A DNA stretch of 64,000 nucleotides from Staphylococcus nepalensis (GTDB lineage: Bacteria > Bacillota > Bacilli > Staphylococcales > Staphylococcaceae): assembly GCF_014635045.1 (NCBI RefSeq), contig NZ_BMCF01000004.1, positions 1 to 64,000 of the forward strand. The letters are read 5' to 3'. A program made the position numbers and the translations under genes. Positions 47,825-57,068 of the stretch are shown here, one piece after another. Each line of letters opens with the position of its first letter. Position 1 is the first letter of the stretch. The notes below the pieces were generated by a model. The model saw nothing but the letters and a program-made list of their open reading frames with translations, had not been told where the DNA came from and searched no databases.

Positions 47825-48040
47825 ATGTCAATCAATATTGATCCACAGCATTTTGCTGATTTAGTTGTTTCAGCTAACCCTGCCAATAGCGAAAAACCAG
47901 AAGATATCGCAAAAGAAAGTTTAGAATTATATATCAATGCGTATAGACTCGCCGAACGCTACGCAAATATTTCCACTAATTGTTACGACACCGCTGAAGT
48001 AATTAAAGAAGTAAATAACGCAGATCTAGAACTAAAATAA
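47825..48040 (+). CDS. Conserved small protein of unknown function
   Basis: A 71-residue soluble acidic protein (MSINIDPQHFADLVVSAN..., later LELYINAYRLAERYANIS). AGGAG is about 12 bases upstream of the ATG. Its position between ymdB and rny is the same as in other staphylococci to my knowledge, which supports a real gene. Mainly helical; no motif is recognised. It is followed by a bidirectional hairpin at 48083-48131. Confidence 0.7.
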   Translation: MSINIDPQHFADLVVSANPANSEKPEDIAKESLELYINAYRLAERYANISTNCYDTAEVIKEVNNADLELK

Positions 48041-48082
48041 TTATATTATTTTAAATGAAAACACTTAGGTCATAAATATGCT

Positions 48083-48131
48083 AAAAATCAGTAGAAATTC
48101 ATTTTGAAAATTGAATTTTTACTGATTTTTA
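48083..48131. terminator. Terminator after the small conserved gene
   Basis: AAAAATCAGTA / TACTGATTTTT with inner AAATTCA / TTGAATTT, a long stem flanked by A/T runs. Confidence 0.75.
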
Positions 48132-48139
48132 GATTAAAG

Positions 48140-48398
48140 AGGAAGTGCCGTGGGGGACACTATATTTTTAGTTGTCTCGCCTCAGTAAAGATGATAATAA
48201 AATAAATGGGCCAAGTTCACACACAAATGCTGTTATGCTACTCACTTAATAAATTAAGAAGTAGCACTTCAGGAAAATTAGCATGGGCGAAAGACTAAAG
48301 GGTTGAAAAGTGCCCCAAATGAGAATATATGTTCAAAATCGTAGGATTTTAAATACAGAAATACACCTTCATTCAAAATGAAGGCGTATTTTATTTTG
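48140..48398 (+). ncRNA. Structured intergenic region, candidate small RNA
   Basis: No coding frame is supported between 48132 and 48480. The region holds a hairpin TGCTACT / AGTAGCA with inner CTTAAT / ATTAAG (48236-48266), a GGGC / GCCC stem (about 48283-48316) and a terminator AATACACCTTCATT / AATGAAGGCGTATT with TTATTTTG tail (48360-48398). The sequence is less AT-rich than neighbouring spacers. A plus-strand small RNA is a reasonable guess; the 5' end is not defined. Confidence 0.35.
48360..48398. terminator. Terminator in the ymdB-rny spacer
   Basis: AATACACCTTCATT / AATGAAGGCGTATT with one mismatch, followed by TTATTTTG on the plus strand. It does not end any annotated gene. Confidence 0.7.
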
Positions 48399-48484
48399 AA
48401 TACGGGAATTGATCCCCTAAATTTTTTTATGATATCTTTATTTTTTTAATGTTATTGTGTTACGGATAACAATTAAATTAAAAA

Positions 48485-48518
48485 ACTGCCAACAAAGCGA
48501 TATAACTCTGCTGACAGT
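48485..48518 (-). terminator. Terminator of rny
   Basis: ACTGCCAACAAAG pairs with CTCTGCTGACAGT; the minus strand continues into six T. It lies 32 bp after the rny stop. Confidence 0.8.
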
Positions 48519-48549
48519 CAATGACTAACTTGGTTAAGTTAATCATCCA

Positions 48550-50109
48550 TTATTTTGCGTATTCAATTGCTCTAGTCTCACGAACAACTGTCACTTTTAT
48601 ATGTCCAGGATATTGAAGTTCATCTTCAATTTGGCTCTTAATATCTCTTGCTAAGCGATGTGACTTTAAGTCGTCGATAGTATCAGGCGATACAATAACT
48701 CGAATTTCTCTACCTGCTTGGATTGCGAACGCTTTTTCAACACCTTCATAGCTTTCAGAAAGTGTTTCTAGTCTTTCTAATCTTCTAATATAATTCTCTA
48801 ATGTTTCTTTACGAGCACCTGGTCTTGCAGCCGACAATGCATCTGCCGCAGCGACCAAGATAGAAATAATAGAAGTTGGTTCTACATCTCCATGGTGAGA
48901 ATGTATAGCATTAATGACTGTATCATTTTCAGCATATTTTTTAGCTAATTCTACACCAATTTCAACATGGCTTCCTTCAACTTCATGATCGATAGCTTTA
49001 CCAACGTCATGAAGTAAACCAGCACGTTTAGCTAATGTAACATCTTCTCCTAATTCAGCTGCTAACATACCACTTAAGTGAGCAACTTCTATAGAATGTT
49101 TCAGTACATTTTGTCCATAGCTTGTACGATATTGTAAGCGACCTAAGATTTTAACTAAATCTGGATGCATGTTGTGTACGTTAATTTCAAATGTGGCTTG
49201 TTCACCAGCATCTCTAATAATGTCGTCTACTTCTTTTCGAGCTTTTTCAACCATATCTTCAATTCTTCCAGGATGGATACGTCCATCTGAAACAAGATTT
49301 ACTAATGCAGTTCTTGCAATTTCGCGTCTAATTGGGTCAAAACCTGAGAGAATGACTGCTTCTGGTGTATCGTCTATGATTAAATCAATACCAGTTAACG
49401 TTTCTAGCGTTCTAATGTTTCTTCCTTCTCTACCAATGATTCGACCTTTCATTTCGTCATTTGGTAAATTAACAACAGATACTGTAGATTCTGAAGTATG
49501 TTCTGCAGCTAATCTTTGAACAGTAGTTGCTAATAGTTCTTTTGCATTTTTATCGACTGTTTCTTTTGCTTCTTTCTCTTTTTCCTTAACAAGTATTGCA
49601 ATATCATGTGACAATTCTTCCTCAACTCTTTGAAGTTGCTCATTAGCAGCTTCTTCTTGAGAGAGACCAGAGATGCGTTCTAATTCTTGTTCATGCTTAT
49701 TTATTAATGACTGAACACTACTCTCTTTTGCATCTACTTGTTGTTGTCGTTCTTCAAGTTTAGACTCTTTTTGCTCTAAAATCTCATCTTTTTTATCTAG
49801 TAGATCAGATTTTCGCTCTAAGTTTTCTTCTTTTTGAAGAAGTCGTGCTTCTTGCTTTTGAAGATCACCACGTCTTTCACGAAGCTCATTTTCACTTTGT
49901 TCTTTTAAGATTTGATTCTCTTCTTTAGCTTCAAGGAGCTTTTCCTTCTTAACATTCTCTGCTTCTTTATTACCTTGTTCGATAATATCTTCTGCAGTTT
50001 GTCTTGCTTGTAATTGCTTTTGATGCAATACTTTTCGGGCAACAACGTACCCTACAACAACTCCGAGAATAATACCTAGCAAAATGAGTAGGAGGTTTAA
50101 TAAATTCAC
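48550..50109 (-). CDS. rny: Ribonuclease Y
   Basis: A 519-residue membrane-anchored endoribonuclease (also known as CvfA in S. aureus) that starts decay of many mRNAs. The order is an N-terminal membrane helix ([19 protein letters not shown]), a long charged coiled coil to about residue 200, a KH domain ([15 protein letters not shown]), and an HD domain ([12 protein letters not shown]) with the catalytic metal site. It is a single gene with a terminator downstream and a long leader towards recA. Confidence 0.96.
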   Translation of the reverse strand: MNLLNLLLILLGIILGVVVGYVVARKVLHQKQLQARQTAEDIIEQGNKEAENVKKEKLLEAKEENQILKEQSENELRERRGDLQKQEARLLQKEENLERKSDLLDKKDEILEQKESKLEERQQQVDAKESSVQSLINKHEQELERISGLSQEEAANEQLQRVEEELSHDIAILVKEKEKEAKETVDKNAKELLATTVQRLAAEHTSESTVSVVNLPNDEMKGRIIGREGRNIRTLETLTGIDLIIDDTPEAVILSGFDPIRREIARTALVNLVSDGRIHPGRIEDMVEKARKEVDDIIRDAGEQATFEINVHNMHPDLVKILGRLQYRTSYGQNVLKHSIEVAHLSGMLAAELGEDVTLAKRAGLLHDVGKAIDHEVEGSHVEIGVELAKKYAENDTVINAIHSHHGDVEPTSIISILVAAADALSAARPGARKETLENYIRRLERLETLSESYEGVEKAFAIQAGREIRVIVSPDTIDDLKSHRLARDIKSQIEDELQYPGHIKVTVVRETRAIEYAK

Positions 50110-50448
50110 ACAAACACCCCCTTTTTTTCTAGGATTTTGCTCTGTATATCAAATTTAATTCAATATGATTATATGAAGTTATATAAGAATCATACAATGT
50201 AATTGTACGGTCTTAAACTAAGAAGTGTCAAGGTGTGCAACTACATTAATTCAATATTTGAATAAGTCCCTAAACACTAAACTTGTTTTAGTTATTGCTG
50301 TTACTTATTTCATCTCGTTTTTATATCGTAAATTTTTTTATTTAATTTTTTTCAAAGCTATATATAATCATAAAAAATAAGCGTATATTTAAATATACAC
50401 GCTTATTTTATCAAGAAAATTTATTATATTTAAAATTTTAAATATAAT
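50110..50448. other. Spacer between rny and recA
   Basis: No gene is seen. It contains the recA terminator at 50375-50408 and, presumably, the rny promoter; the remainder is AT-rich without recognisable structure. Confidence 0.5.
50375..50408 (-). terminator. Terminator of recA
   Basis: AAATAAGCGTATAT / ATATACACGCTTATTT with a four-base loop, followed by T-rich sequence on the minus strand. Confidence 0.75.
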
Positions 50449-51504
50449 TTACTCTTCTTTTTCATCAAGCAGAGTACCTTGTGTTTCTTCTTGCTCTTTT
50501 TCTTCTACATCTCCATCAAAAATACCTAATGTTTCGCGTAATTTTTGATCAATTTCCTCTTTGATTTTAGGATTTTCTTTTAAATAAAGTTTAACATTTT
50601 CTTTACCTTGTCCCATACGTTCACCATTATATGAGTACCAAGCGCCAGATTTATTCACAATTTCATTTTCAACGCCAAGATCGATTAGCTCTCCTTCTTT
50701 AGAGATACCTTTACCGTACATCATGTCTACTTCTGCCACTCTAAATGGGGGTGCGACTTTATTTTTAACTACTTTAATTTTTGTTCTATTACCAACAATT
50801 TCTTGCCCTTGTTTTAGTTGTTCAGCACGACGTACTTCTAAACGCACTGAACTATAGAATTTCAATGCACGTCCGCCTGGCGTCGTTTCTGGATTACCAA
50901 ACATAACACCGACTTTTTCACGGATTTGATTGATAAATACGGCTGTTGTATTTGATTTAGAGATGGCACCGGATAATTTACGAAGCGCTTGTGACATTAA
51001 ACGTGCTTGCAAACCAACATGAGTATCTCCCATTTCACCTTCAATTTCGGCTTTTGGTGTTAAAGCTGCTACGGAGTCAACAACCACAATATCTACTGCA
51101 CCACTTCTAACAAATGCTTCTGCAATTTCTAAACCTTGTTCACCGTGATCTGGTTGAGATAAATATAAGTTTTTTATGTCGACACCTAATGCTTCTGCAT
51201 AAACTGGGTCTAACGCGTGTTCCGCATCAATAAATGCTGCAATACCACCATTTTTTTGTACTTCGGCGATTGCGTGTAAAGCTACAGTAGTTTTACCAGA
51301 ACTTTCTGGACCGTAAATTTCAATTATTCTACCTTTAGGGTAGCCACCCACGCCGAGCGCATTATCTAGAGTTACTGAACCACTTGATACACTTGAAACT
51401 TTACGTGCTTCGTTATCACCAAGTTTCATTACTGCACCTTTACCAAATGATTTTTCCATATTTTTAATTACTGTATCTAAAGCTTTTTGACGATCATTAT
51501 CCAA
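50449..51504 (-). CDS. recA: Recombinase RecA
   Basis: A 351-residue recombinase and LexA coprotease. The P-loop [15 protein letters not shown], Walker [12 protein letters not shown], loop-2 region with [24 protein letters not shown], and an acidic C-terminal tail ([13 protein letters not shown]) are present. A LexA box and SigA promoter lie about 50-100 bp upstream. It follows cinA, as in most Firmicutes, but with its own promoter. Confidence 0.98.
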   Translation of the reverse strand: MDNDRQKALDTVIKNMEKSFGKGAVMKLGDNEARKVSSVSSGSVTLDNALGVGGYPKGRIIEIYGPESSGKTTVALHAIAEVQKNGGIAAFIDAEHALDPVYAEALGVDIKNLYLSQPDHGEQGLEIAEAFVRSGAVDIVVVDSVAALTPKAEIEGEMGDTHVGLQARLMSQALRKLSGAISKSNTTAVFINQIREKVGVMFGNPETTPGGRALKFYSSVRLEVRRAEQLKQGQEIVGNRTKIKVVKNKVAPPFRVAEVDMMYGKGISKEGELIDLGVENEIVNKSGAWYSYNGERMGQGKENVKLYLKENPKIKEEIDQKLRETLGIFDGDVEEKEQEETQGTLLDEKEE

Positions 51505-51554
51505 AACGCTGGACCTCCTAAATGAGATTTATCTCTGTAAAATATCTTAACCAT

Positions 51555-51605
51555 ACTATACATTGATTTTAATCTTTCTGCAAGTATTTTGCGAATATTT
51601 GTTCG
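51555..51605 (-). promoter_or_regulatory. recA promoter with LexA (SOS) box
   Basis: On the minus strand TTGCAG (51578-51583) and TATAGT (51555-51560) are 17 bp apart. Nine bases upstream of the -35 is CGAATATTTGTTCG (51592-51605), which matches the Gram-positive SOS box CGAACATATGTTCG at 12 of 14 positions. Confidence 0.82.
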
Positions 51606-51612
51606 CTTATTA

Positions 51613-51649
51613 TAGTACGCATTCTCTTAAATAGAGAACATACGTACTA
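51613..51649 (-). terminator. Hairpin between cinA and recA, probable terminator of cinA
   Basis: TAGTACG / CGTACTA outer stem with inner ATTCTCT / AGAGAA. No strong T run follows on the minus strand, so termination may be partial and allow cinA-recA readthrough. Confidence 0.5.
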
Positions 51650-51675
51650 AAATTCAAAGTTTTCATTTTCACATT

Positions 51676-52821
51676 TTATTGTTTAAAATAATTCAATAAT
51701 CTTATTAACACATGATTTTGAGTCCTATTTTTAATTAAATTCCTTTTTTGAGGCATTTTAAACGACTCAATCGCAATATGCTCTTTTTCTAAAATACCTA
51801 AATATACTGTGCCATTTTTTTGGATAACTGAAATGCCTGTTTCAACGTCATACAATGATTTGACTATCCCCGCTGTAATTGAAAGTTGATGCCCAATATC
51901 TTCAGTAGTATTAACAAACTGTTCGTGATGCGGCAACATACCTACTAGTTTGTTAGATTCATCATAATCCTTCATTCTAGAATACAATATCCCATCTGTC
52001 ACTCCATCGTATATGGCAAACGATTGCGTCATATTATCCATAAATGATGCTTCTAATGTAATATCATCTGAGCCATAATAATATTTACCGATACGTGACA
52101 ATATTTCTTGTTTGACTGGAGCGATGCGTTTCTCACATGCTTGTTTTGTATCACCGTTCGCTGTTAATCGAATATTCACCTCATGTGTTCCTGCTAATGG
52201 CGCAATTGTCGGATTAGTTTGTTTATCAATTAAATCGATTAATATGGTTTCAACTTTAGATTCACCTATACCTGCAAAACGTAATAACTCTGAGAAAATA
52301 GTACTTTCTCCGTTTAAGAAGTGAGGTAGTAATTCATTTTTAGCCATCGGTTGCATTTCTTTAGGTGGGCCAGGTAATAAAGCGATGCGTTTATCATTTT
52401 GTTCAATAAGCATCCCTGGCGCCATACCCACTTTATTATCTAGCACTTGAGCTCCATCTATCACTAATGCTTGTTGTTTATTGTTAGGCGTCATTTCAAT
52501 ATTTTGTTCTTGGAAATATTGTTCTATATATTCAAGTGATTTTGCATCAGTAATTAACTTTCTATCTAATATTTCAGCCACAGTATGTTTTGTTAAATCA
52601 TCTTTTGTTGGGCCTAACCCTCCCGTAAGAATAACAGCATCATATTGATTTAAAGCTGCTTGCACAGCCTTTTTTAATCTTTCTGGATTATCCCCAACCA
52701 CGGTGTGTTCGATGACATTATGACCGATATCGTTTAATTGTTTTGATAAATACTGGCCATTTGTATTTGCAATTTGACCGAGTAATAATTCAGACCCAAC
52801 TGCTATAATTGATATGTTCAC
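51676..52821 (-). CDS. cinA: CinA family protein
   Basis: A 381-residue competence-damage protein family member. The N-terminal molybdopterin-binding-like domain is clear (AVGSELLLGQIANTNGQYLS, LTGGLGPTKDDLTKHTVAE, LPGPPKEMQPM). In other species the C-terminal domain is a nicotinamide-nucleotide amidase; here the expected ESCTGG and TGIAGP motifs are not seen, so deamidase activity is doubtful. It lies upstream of recA, the conserved late-competence arrangement. Confidence 0.9.
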   Translation of the reverse strand: MNISIIAVGSELLLGQIANTNGQYLSKQLNDIGHNVIEHTVVGDNPERLKKAVQAALNQYDAVILTGGLGPTKDDLTKHTVAEILDRKLITDAKSLEYIEQYFQEQNIEMTPNNKQQALVIDGAQVLDNKVGMAPGMLIEQNDKRIALLPGPPKEMQPMAKNELLPHFLNGESTIFSELLRFAGIGESKVETILIDLIDKQTNPTIAPLAGTHEVNIRLTANGDTKQACEKRIAPVKQEILSRIGKYYYGSDDITLEASFMDNMTQSFAIYDGVTDGILYSRMKDYDESNKLVGMLPHHEQFVNTTEDIGHQLSITAGIVKSLYDVETGISVIQKNGTVYLGILEKEHIAIESFKMPQKRNLIKNRTQNHVLIRLLNYFKQ

Positions 52822-52989
52822 AATTTTGCCTCCTCGATAGCAAGTAACCTTTTCTTCAATACGCTTTTTAACCCTTTATATTAATTATAAATCTAAATTA
52901 GTTCAAAACCTAAGATTTCGTTTTTATATACATCAATGCTTTCGCTTTTGTTTATATTTTTAGAATAACAAGCATTTTCAGCATCAAAA

Positions 52990-53024
52990 AACTGGAAATG
53001 TGTTGATAAAGACACTTTCCAGTT
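52990..53024 (-). terminator. Terminator after pgsA
   Basis: AACTGGAAA / TTTCCAGTT with inner GTGT / GACAC pairing; the minus strand continues into TTTTTTGATGC. Confidence 0.85.
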
Positions 53025-53051
53025 AAAATTCATTTTACAATTTAAATTACT

Positions 53052-53630
53052 TTATTTGGCTTTAAATACATCTCTACCTTTATAAAAATATTCAATCCCA
53101 GAAAGGATAGTGAAGAGCACACCAATGTATAACAGCACTTGTCCTATAGGGAAGCCAATCCAAGTGGCTAGTGGATCACCTAGCAAAATCCAAACAAGCG
53201 CTACCATTGTAACAGCTGTTTTTATTTTACCTAATTGCCCAGCTGCACTTACAAATCCTTGTTCAATTTGTAACAATCGTAAACCTGTTACTGCAAATTC
53301 GCGGGCAATAATGATAATAGCTACCCATGAATTTGTTAAGCCTATTTCTACAAGCGCAATAAGTGCGCTTGAGACTAATAACTTATCTGCTAAGGGGTCT
53401 AAAAATTTTCCCATATTTGTAACAAGCTGCCACTTTCTTGCTAAATAACCGTCTGCAAAGTCACTTAATGACGCAATGATAAAGATAATACCACTAATTA
53501 ACAATTCAATTCTTATTTCATATCCGCCAACAAATCTCACGTTACCAAAACCAAAATCTAATAACGCAAATAATAGAAATACTGGAATTAATATAACTCT
53601 AAAAACAGTTATCCAATTCGGTATATTCAT
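53052..53630 (-). CDS. pgsA: CDP-diacylglycerol-glycerol-3-phosphate 3-phosphatidyltransferase
   Basis: A 192-residue membrane enzyme making phosphatidylglycerol phosphate, the committed step to phosphatidylglycerol. The CDP-alcohol phosphatidyltransferase signature D-x2-DG-x2-AR-x8-G-x3-D-x3-D is seen as [12 protein letters not shown] then [10 protein letters not shown]. About five to six membrane helices follow. ATG 53630 is used, with a GAGG eleven bases upstream, giving the usual 192 residues. It follows ymfM, the conserved Firmicute order. Confidence 0.95.
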   Translation of the reverse strand: MNIPNWITVFRVILIPVFLLFALLDFGFGNVRFVGGYEIRIELLISGIIFIIASLSDFADGYLARKWQLVTNMGKFLDPLADKLLVSSALIALVEIGLTNSWVAIIIIAREFAVTGLRLLQIEQGFVSAAGQLGKIKTAVTMVALVWILLGDPLATWIGFPIGQVLLYIGVLFTILSGIEYFYKGRDVFKAK

Positions 53631-53678
53631 ATGTAGTGTCCTCATTTCTATATATAACTTAATACTGCGCTGCTGTTT

Positions 53679-54071
53679 TTACAAAAATAATACTGCTAAT
53701 ATCCATAGTATCGCAGTAATAATAATAACAAGACTTATAATAACTGCTAATTGTAAGGGTTCTTTATTTTTACTACGATACGTCGGCTGATTACCAGAAG
53801 AAAAAGCTTCCATCGTTTGTTTTAAATTATTGTCATGATTGGGAATTTCATCTCTGTGTGCATGAATAAGCTGTTCCGAATCAATATTCACAGCTTTTGC
53901 ATATTTTCGTATGAATCCTTCAGCATAATCTGCATTTTTAAGTGAATCAAAATCATTATTTTCAATTAATGTTAATGTTTGGCGCTTTATTTCTGTTCGA
54001 TTTTCTAATTCAGTTAACGTCATACCTAGTCTTTCACGACGCCCTTTTAAAGTTTGACCAACTAAACTCAC
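53679..54071 (-). CDS. ymfM: RodZ-like HTH membrane protein (YmfM)
   Basis: A 130-residue protein with an N-terminal Cro/C1-type helix-turn-helix (LKGRRERLGMTLTELENRTEIKRQTLTLIE), a short linker and a C-terminal membrane helix (LAVIISLVIIITAILWILAVLFL). This is the short Firmicute form of the cell-shape protein RodZ, without the extracytoplasmic domain. It lies between the DUF3388 gene and pgsA. Expected to be bitopic with the HTH in the cytoplasm. Confidence 0.88.
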   Translation of the reverse strand: MSLVGQTLKGRRERLGMTLTELENRTEIKRQTLTLIENNDFDSLKNADYAEGFIRKYAKAVNIDSEQLIHAHRDEIPNHDNNLKQTMEAFSSGNQPTYRSKNKEPLQLAVIISLVIIITAILWILAVLFL

Positions 54072-54101
54072 GATGTTAGTCCTCCTCAGTATTATCCATC
54101 A

Positions 54102-54932
54102 CTATTCAAAAAATCCAAAACCACCGCCAAAAACATCATCTCCGAAATCAAGGTTGTTTTTACTTTTTACAGTTTGTTTTTTCATTTCTTCATAATGGAT
54201 TTCTTGATTTTTGTTTTCTCTTAATTCAATAATATAATCAAAATCGCTCATTTCATAATCACTAGTTTCTACAAATAAATCCGGGTGTTCTACTACTTTA
54301 ATTGCCGGTAAACTCATCACTTCTTTAACTAACTCTTGATGTTTTTGGTTAGATTCTCTTCCTGTGACTGCACCATCAATGATATATACATGATCAGAGT
54401 CATATTCCCCTTTTATCAACGAGCTACGGACTGTTTGTTTAATTAAAGTGGAACTAATAAACAGCCAACGTTTGTGCGCACAAACACTACCTGCAACAAT
54501 GGATTCTGTTTTACCAACTCTAGGCATACCTCTTATACCTATTAATTTATGCCCCTTTTCCTTAAATAGTTCTGCCATAAAATCTACTAATAAACCTAAA
54601 TCTTCTCTTTCAAAACGAAACGTTTTTTTATCATCAGCATCTTGTTCTATGTATCTACCATGTCGTACTGCTAAACGGTCTCTCAATTCAGGCTTACGTA
54701 ATTTAGTAATAGAGATATCATCAATTTCAGTAACAATATTTTCAAACCTGCTAACCTTTTCCAGATTATCAGATTTAATTAATAAACCTCTACGGCCTTC
54801 ATCTATGCCATTAATCGTAACAATACTGATACCCATCATACCTAGCAAACTAGAAACATCACCTAATAAACCAGCTCTGTTCATTGTTATTTCATATTCT
54901 AGATACCATTCTTTTTTTGTAGCAACTGTCAT
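54102..54932 (-). CDS. ymfK: DUF3388 protein (YmfK)
   Basis: A 276-residue protein of the YmfK/DUF3388 family. It begins with an ACT-like fold (YLEYEITMNRAGLLGDVSSLLGMMGISIVTIN), followed by a Walker-A-like loop GIRGMPRVGKTES near residue 133 and LFISSTLIKQTVRSSLI. No biochemical function is established. It lies in the conserved ymf cluster between ymfI and ymfM. The C-terminus is glycine/phenylalanine rich. Confidence 0.85.
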   Translation of the reverse strand: MTVATKKEWYLEYEITMNRAGLLGDVSSLLGMMGISIVTINGIDEGRRGLLIKSDNLEKVSRFENIVTEIDDISITKLRKPELRDRLAVRHGRYIEQDADDKKTFRFEREDLGLLVDFMAELFKEKGHKLIGIRGMPRVGKTESIVAGSVCAHKRWLFISSTLIKQTVRSSLIKGEYDSDHVYIIDGAVTGRESNQKHQELVKEVMSLPAIKVVEHPDLFVETSDYEMSDFDYIIELRENKNQEIHYEEMKKQTVKSKNNLDFGDDVFGGGFGFFE

Positions 54933-55073
54933 GGAATACGCACCCCTTAGTTTATAAATAACAGCGATTGGTTTAAATTAATATCAATCAAGTTTATTAC
55001 ATTTAATGTATGATATTAATATTATATCATTGAATGTTTCATAGGTGGTTTATTTTTTCTATTACATTTAAAT

Positions 55074-55778
55074 TTATAAATACCAAGCACCATTCACTTT
55101 TTGTACAGTGCCAGTAACGCTTTTAGCTAATGGATTACAAAGGTAACTACATGTATGTGCTACCTCTTCAGGTTGGATAAATCTTTGTTGAGGTAAATCT
55201 TGAGTTAACGTTTCAAGTTCGTCTTCTCCCCAAACTTTAAGCATATTACCACTTACAAAACCAGGCGCAACCGCATTCACAGTTATTGAAGTCATCGATA
55301 ACTCTTGGCTTAACGCTTTTACAAAACCGATTTGAGCCGCTTTCATCGCTGAATATATTGTTTCCATGCTTGCGCCTGTCTCTCCCCATATGGAGGAAAT
55401 AACTATAATTCTACCATTGTGACTTTGTCTTAATTGATCTATAAAGTATCTACAAATCCTAATAAATTGTCGAACGTGTATTTGATAATGTTCGTCAATC
55501 ATTGTATCTGTCATCTCTTGTAATTGGCCGTAAAGCGCAGTCCCACTTGCATATATAAGACAATCTAAGTTTTTAATAAAATTGAAATAGCTGTCAAAGT
55601 TAACTACTTGACGTAAATCACATTGTACAAATTGTACTGGGCTATATTCAAATTGGAATTTCAGTTGTTCAATATTTGCAGCGTTATAATGCACAATAAC
55701 CTCATAACCATCCTCTAATAAACGATTAACAATCGCAGACCCTATCGATCCGGACCCACCTATGACTAATGCTTTCAT
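55074..55778 (-). CDS. ymfI: SDR family oxidoreductase (elongation factor P 5-aminopentanone reductase, YmfI)
   Basis: A 234-residue short-chain dehydrogenase. The NAD(P) motif is VIGGSGSIGSAIVNRLL, with ASGTALYG after it and catalytic Ser plus YSAMK (YxxxK) around residue 145. In Bacillus YmfI is the last enzyme making 5-aminopentanol-modified EF-P. It is three bases downstream of ymfH, and 141 bp before the DUF3388 gene. Confidence 0.9.
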   Translation of the reverse strand: MKALVIGGSGSIGSAIVNRLLEDGYEVIVHYNAANIEQLKFQFEYSPVQFVQCDLRQVVNFDSYFNFIKNLDCLIYASGTALYGQLQEMTDTMIDEHYQIHVRQFIRICRYFIDQLRQSHNGRIIVISSIWGETGASMETIYSAMKAAQIGFVKALSQELSMTSITVNAVAPGFVSGNMLKVWGEDELETLTQDLPQQRFIQPEEVAHTCSYLCNPLAKSVTGTVQKVNGAWYL

Positions 55779-55781
55779 TAT

Positions 55782-57068
55782 TTATTTCATCTCCAAACGA
55801 CTATCTACAACTTGAGATAAATTTAAGCATAATTTAGAAGTTTCATTTACGCTTTCTAATGTAATACTTTCGACGATATCTAATAAGTCAAATAAACTAA
55901 CGCCTTCAAAATAAAGTTTAGTATATTGATTAGCAATATATTCAGGAGAATTCAAACCGGATATAAACTCACCAATAAACTGCTTTTTCAATAAATTAAA
56001 TGCTTCTTCATCTGTTAATTTGCCTTGTTTCTCTTCTAATTCATGCAATAATAATGCTTTTAATTTATCAGGATATTGGGTTGCGCTGGTGATTAACGAA
56101 AAACTGTATGTGGGTTCTAGTAAGAATTGATAACCGAATGTTTCGTCAATCAATTCGTCATTAAGTAAAGATTGATAAAAATCAGTTTCTTCACCAAAGA
56201 GCATTTCAAAGAATAAGCTCATTTCTAAATCTTTTTTAACAAACAGTTCGTCAGGCACATCCAATAACGGCTTGTTTTTAAAACCAAGCATGATTCTAGG
56301 TGATTGCAATTTCATCGTTTCAGATACTGCTGTTTCATTCACATTATCTTGTTCTATTAAAGGATCCCTTACTATTTGAGGCTGATTTATTTTATCTCTC
56401 TGCGCTTCGTGATCTACAACAACATTATAAATATGTTCCACATCAACATCACCTACCACAAATAAAACCATATTAGAAGGATGATAAAATGTTTCATAAC
56501 ATAAATACAAATCTTCTTTAGTTATCTCGTAAATGCTTTCTACACTGCCAGCAATATCAGTTCTAATCGGATGTGAATCATACATTGCTTTTAAAGTATT
56601 AAACATTAGTTTATAACCAGGTTGTTCTTGATACATTTTAATTTCTTCAGCAATAATACCTTTTTCTTTGTCTACTGTGTCTTTTGTAAAGTATGGGGTT
56701 TCAACCATTGTTAGTAAACGTTTAATATTACTTTCAATATGATCTGTCGCGCTAAATAAGTAACTTGTGCGGTCAAAACTAGTAAAAGCATTCACTTGGG
56801 CATTGTCTTCGGCAAAAGCTGTAAACAAGTCTTCTTCTTCATTTTCAAATAATTTATGTTCTAAGAAGTGCGCCACACCATCTGGGACTGTAACATAATC
56901 ATCGCTTTCATGTGGCTTAAATTTGCGATCTAACGACCCAAATTGGGTGGTATAAGTAACAAATGTTTTCTGGAAATCTTTTTTAGGTATAATAAACATT
57001 TTCAAGCCATTATTTAACTCAGCTTCGTAGACTGTTTCATCGATTTGTTCATAATATGTACTTTGCAT
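55782..57068 (-). CDS. ymfH: M16 family metallopeptidase (YmfH)
   Basis: A 428-residue pitrilysin-family peptidase. The zinc motif HFLEHKLFE (HxxEH) is present near residue 65, with the distal Glu in EEIKMYQEQ. It pairs with the catalytically inactive YmfF; together they form a two-chain M16B peptidase. The start overlaps the ymfF stop by one base. In Bacillus, YmfH is implicated in the 5-aminopentanol modification pathway neighbourhood. Confidence 0.92.
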   Translation of the reverse strand: MQSTYYEQIDETVYEAELNNGLKMFIIPKKDFQKTFVTYTTQFGSLDRKFKPHESDDYVTVPDGVAHFLEHKLFENEEEDLFTAFAEDNAQVNAFTSFDRTSYLFSATDHIESNIKRLLTMVETPYFTKDTVDKEKGIIAEEIKMYQEQPGYKLMFNTLKAMYDSHPIRTDIAGSVESIYEITKEDLYLCYETFYHPSNMVLFVVGDVDVEHIYNVVVDHEAQRDKINQPQIVRDPLIEQDNVNETAVSETMKLQSPRIMLGFKNKPLLDVPDELFVKKDLEMSLFFEMLFGEETDFYQSLLNDELIDETFGYQFLLEPTYSFSLITSATQYPDKLKALLLHELEEKQGKLTDEEAFNLLKKQFIGEFISGLNSPEYIANQYTKLYFEGVSLFDLLDIVESITLESVNETSKLCLNLSQVVDSRLEMK

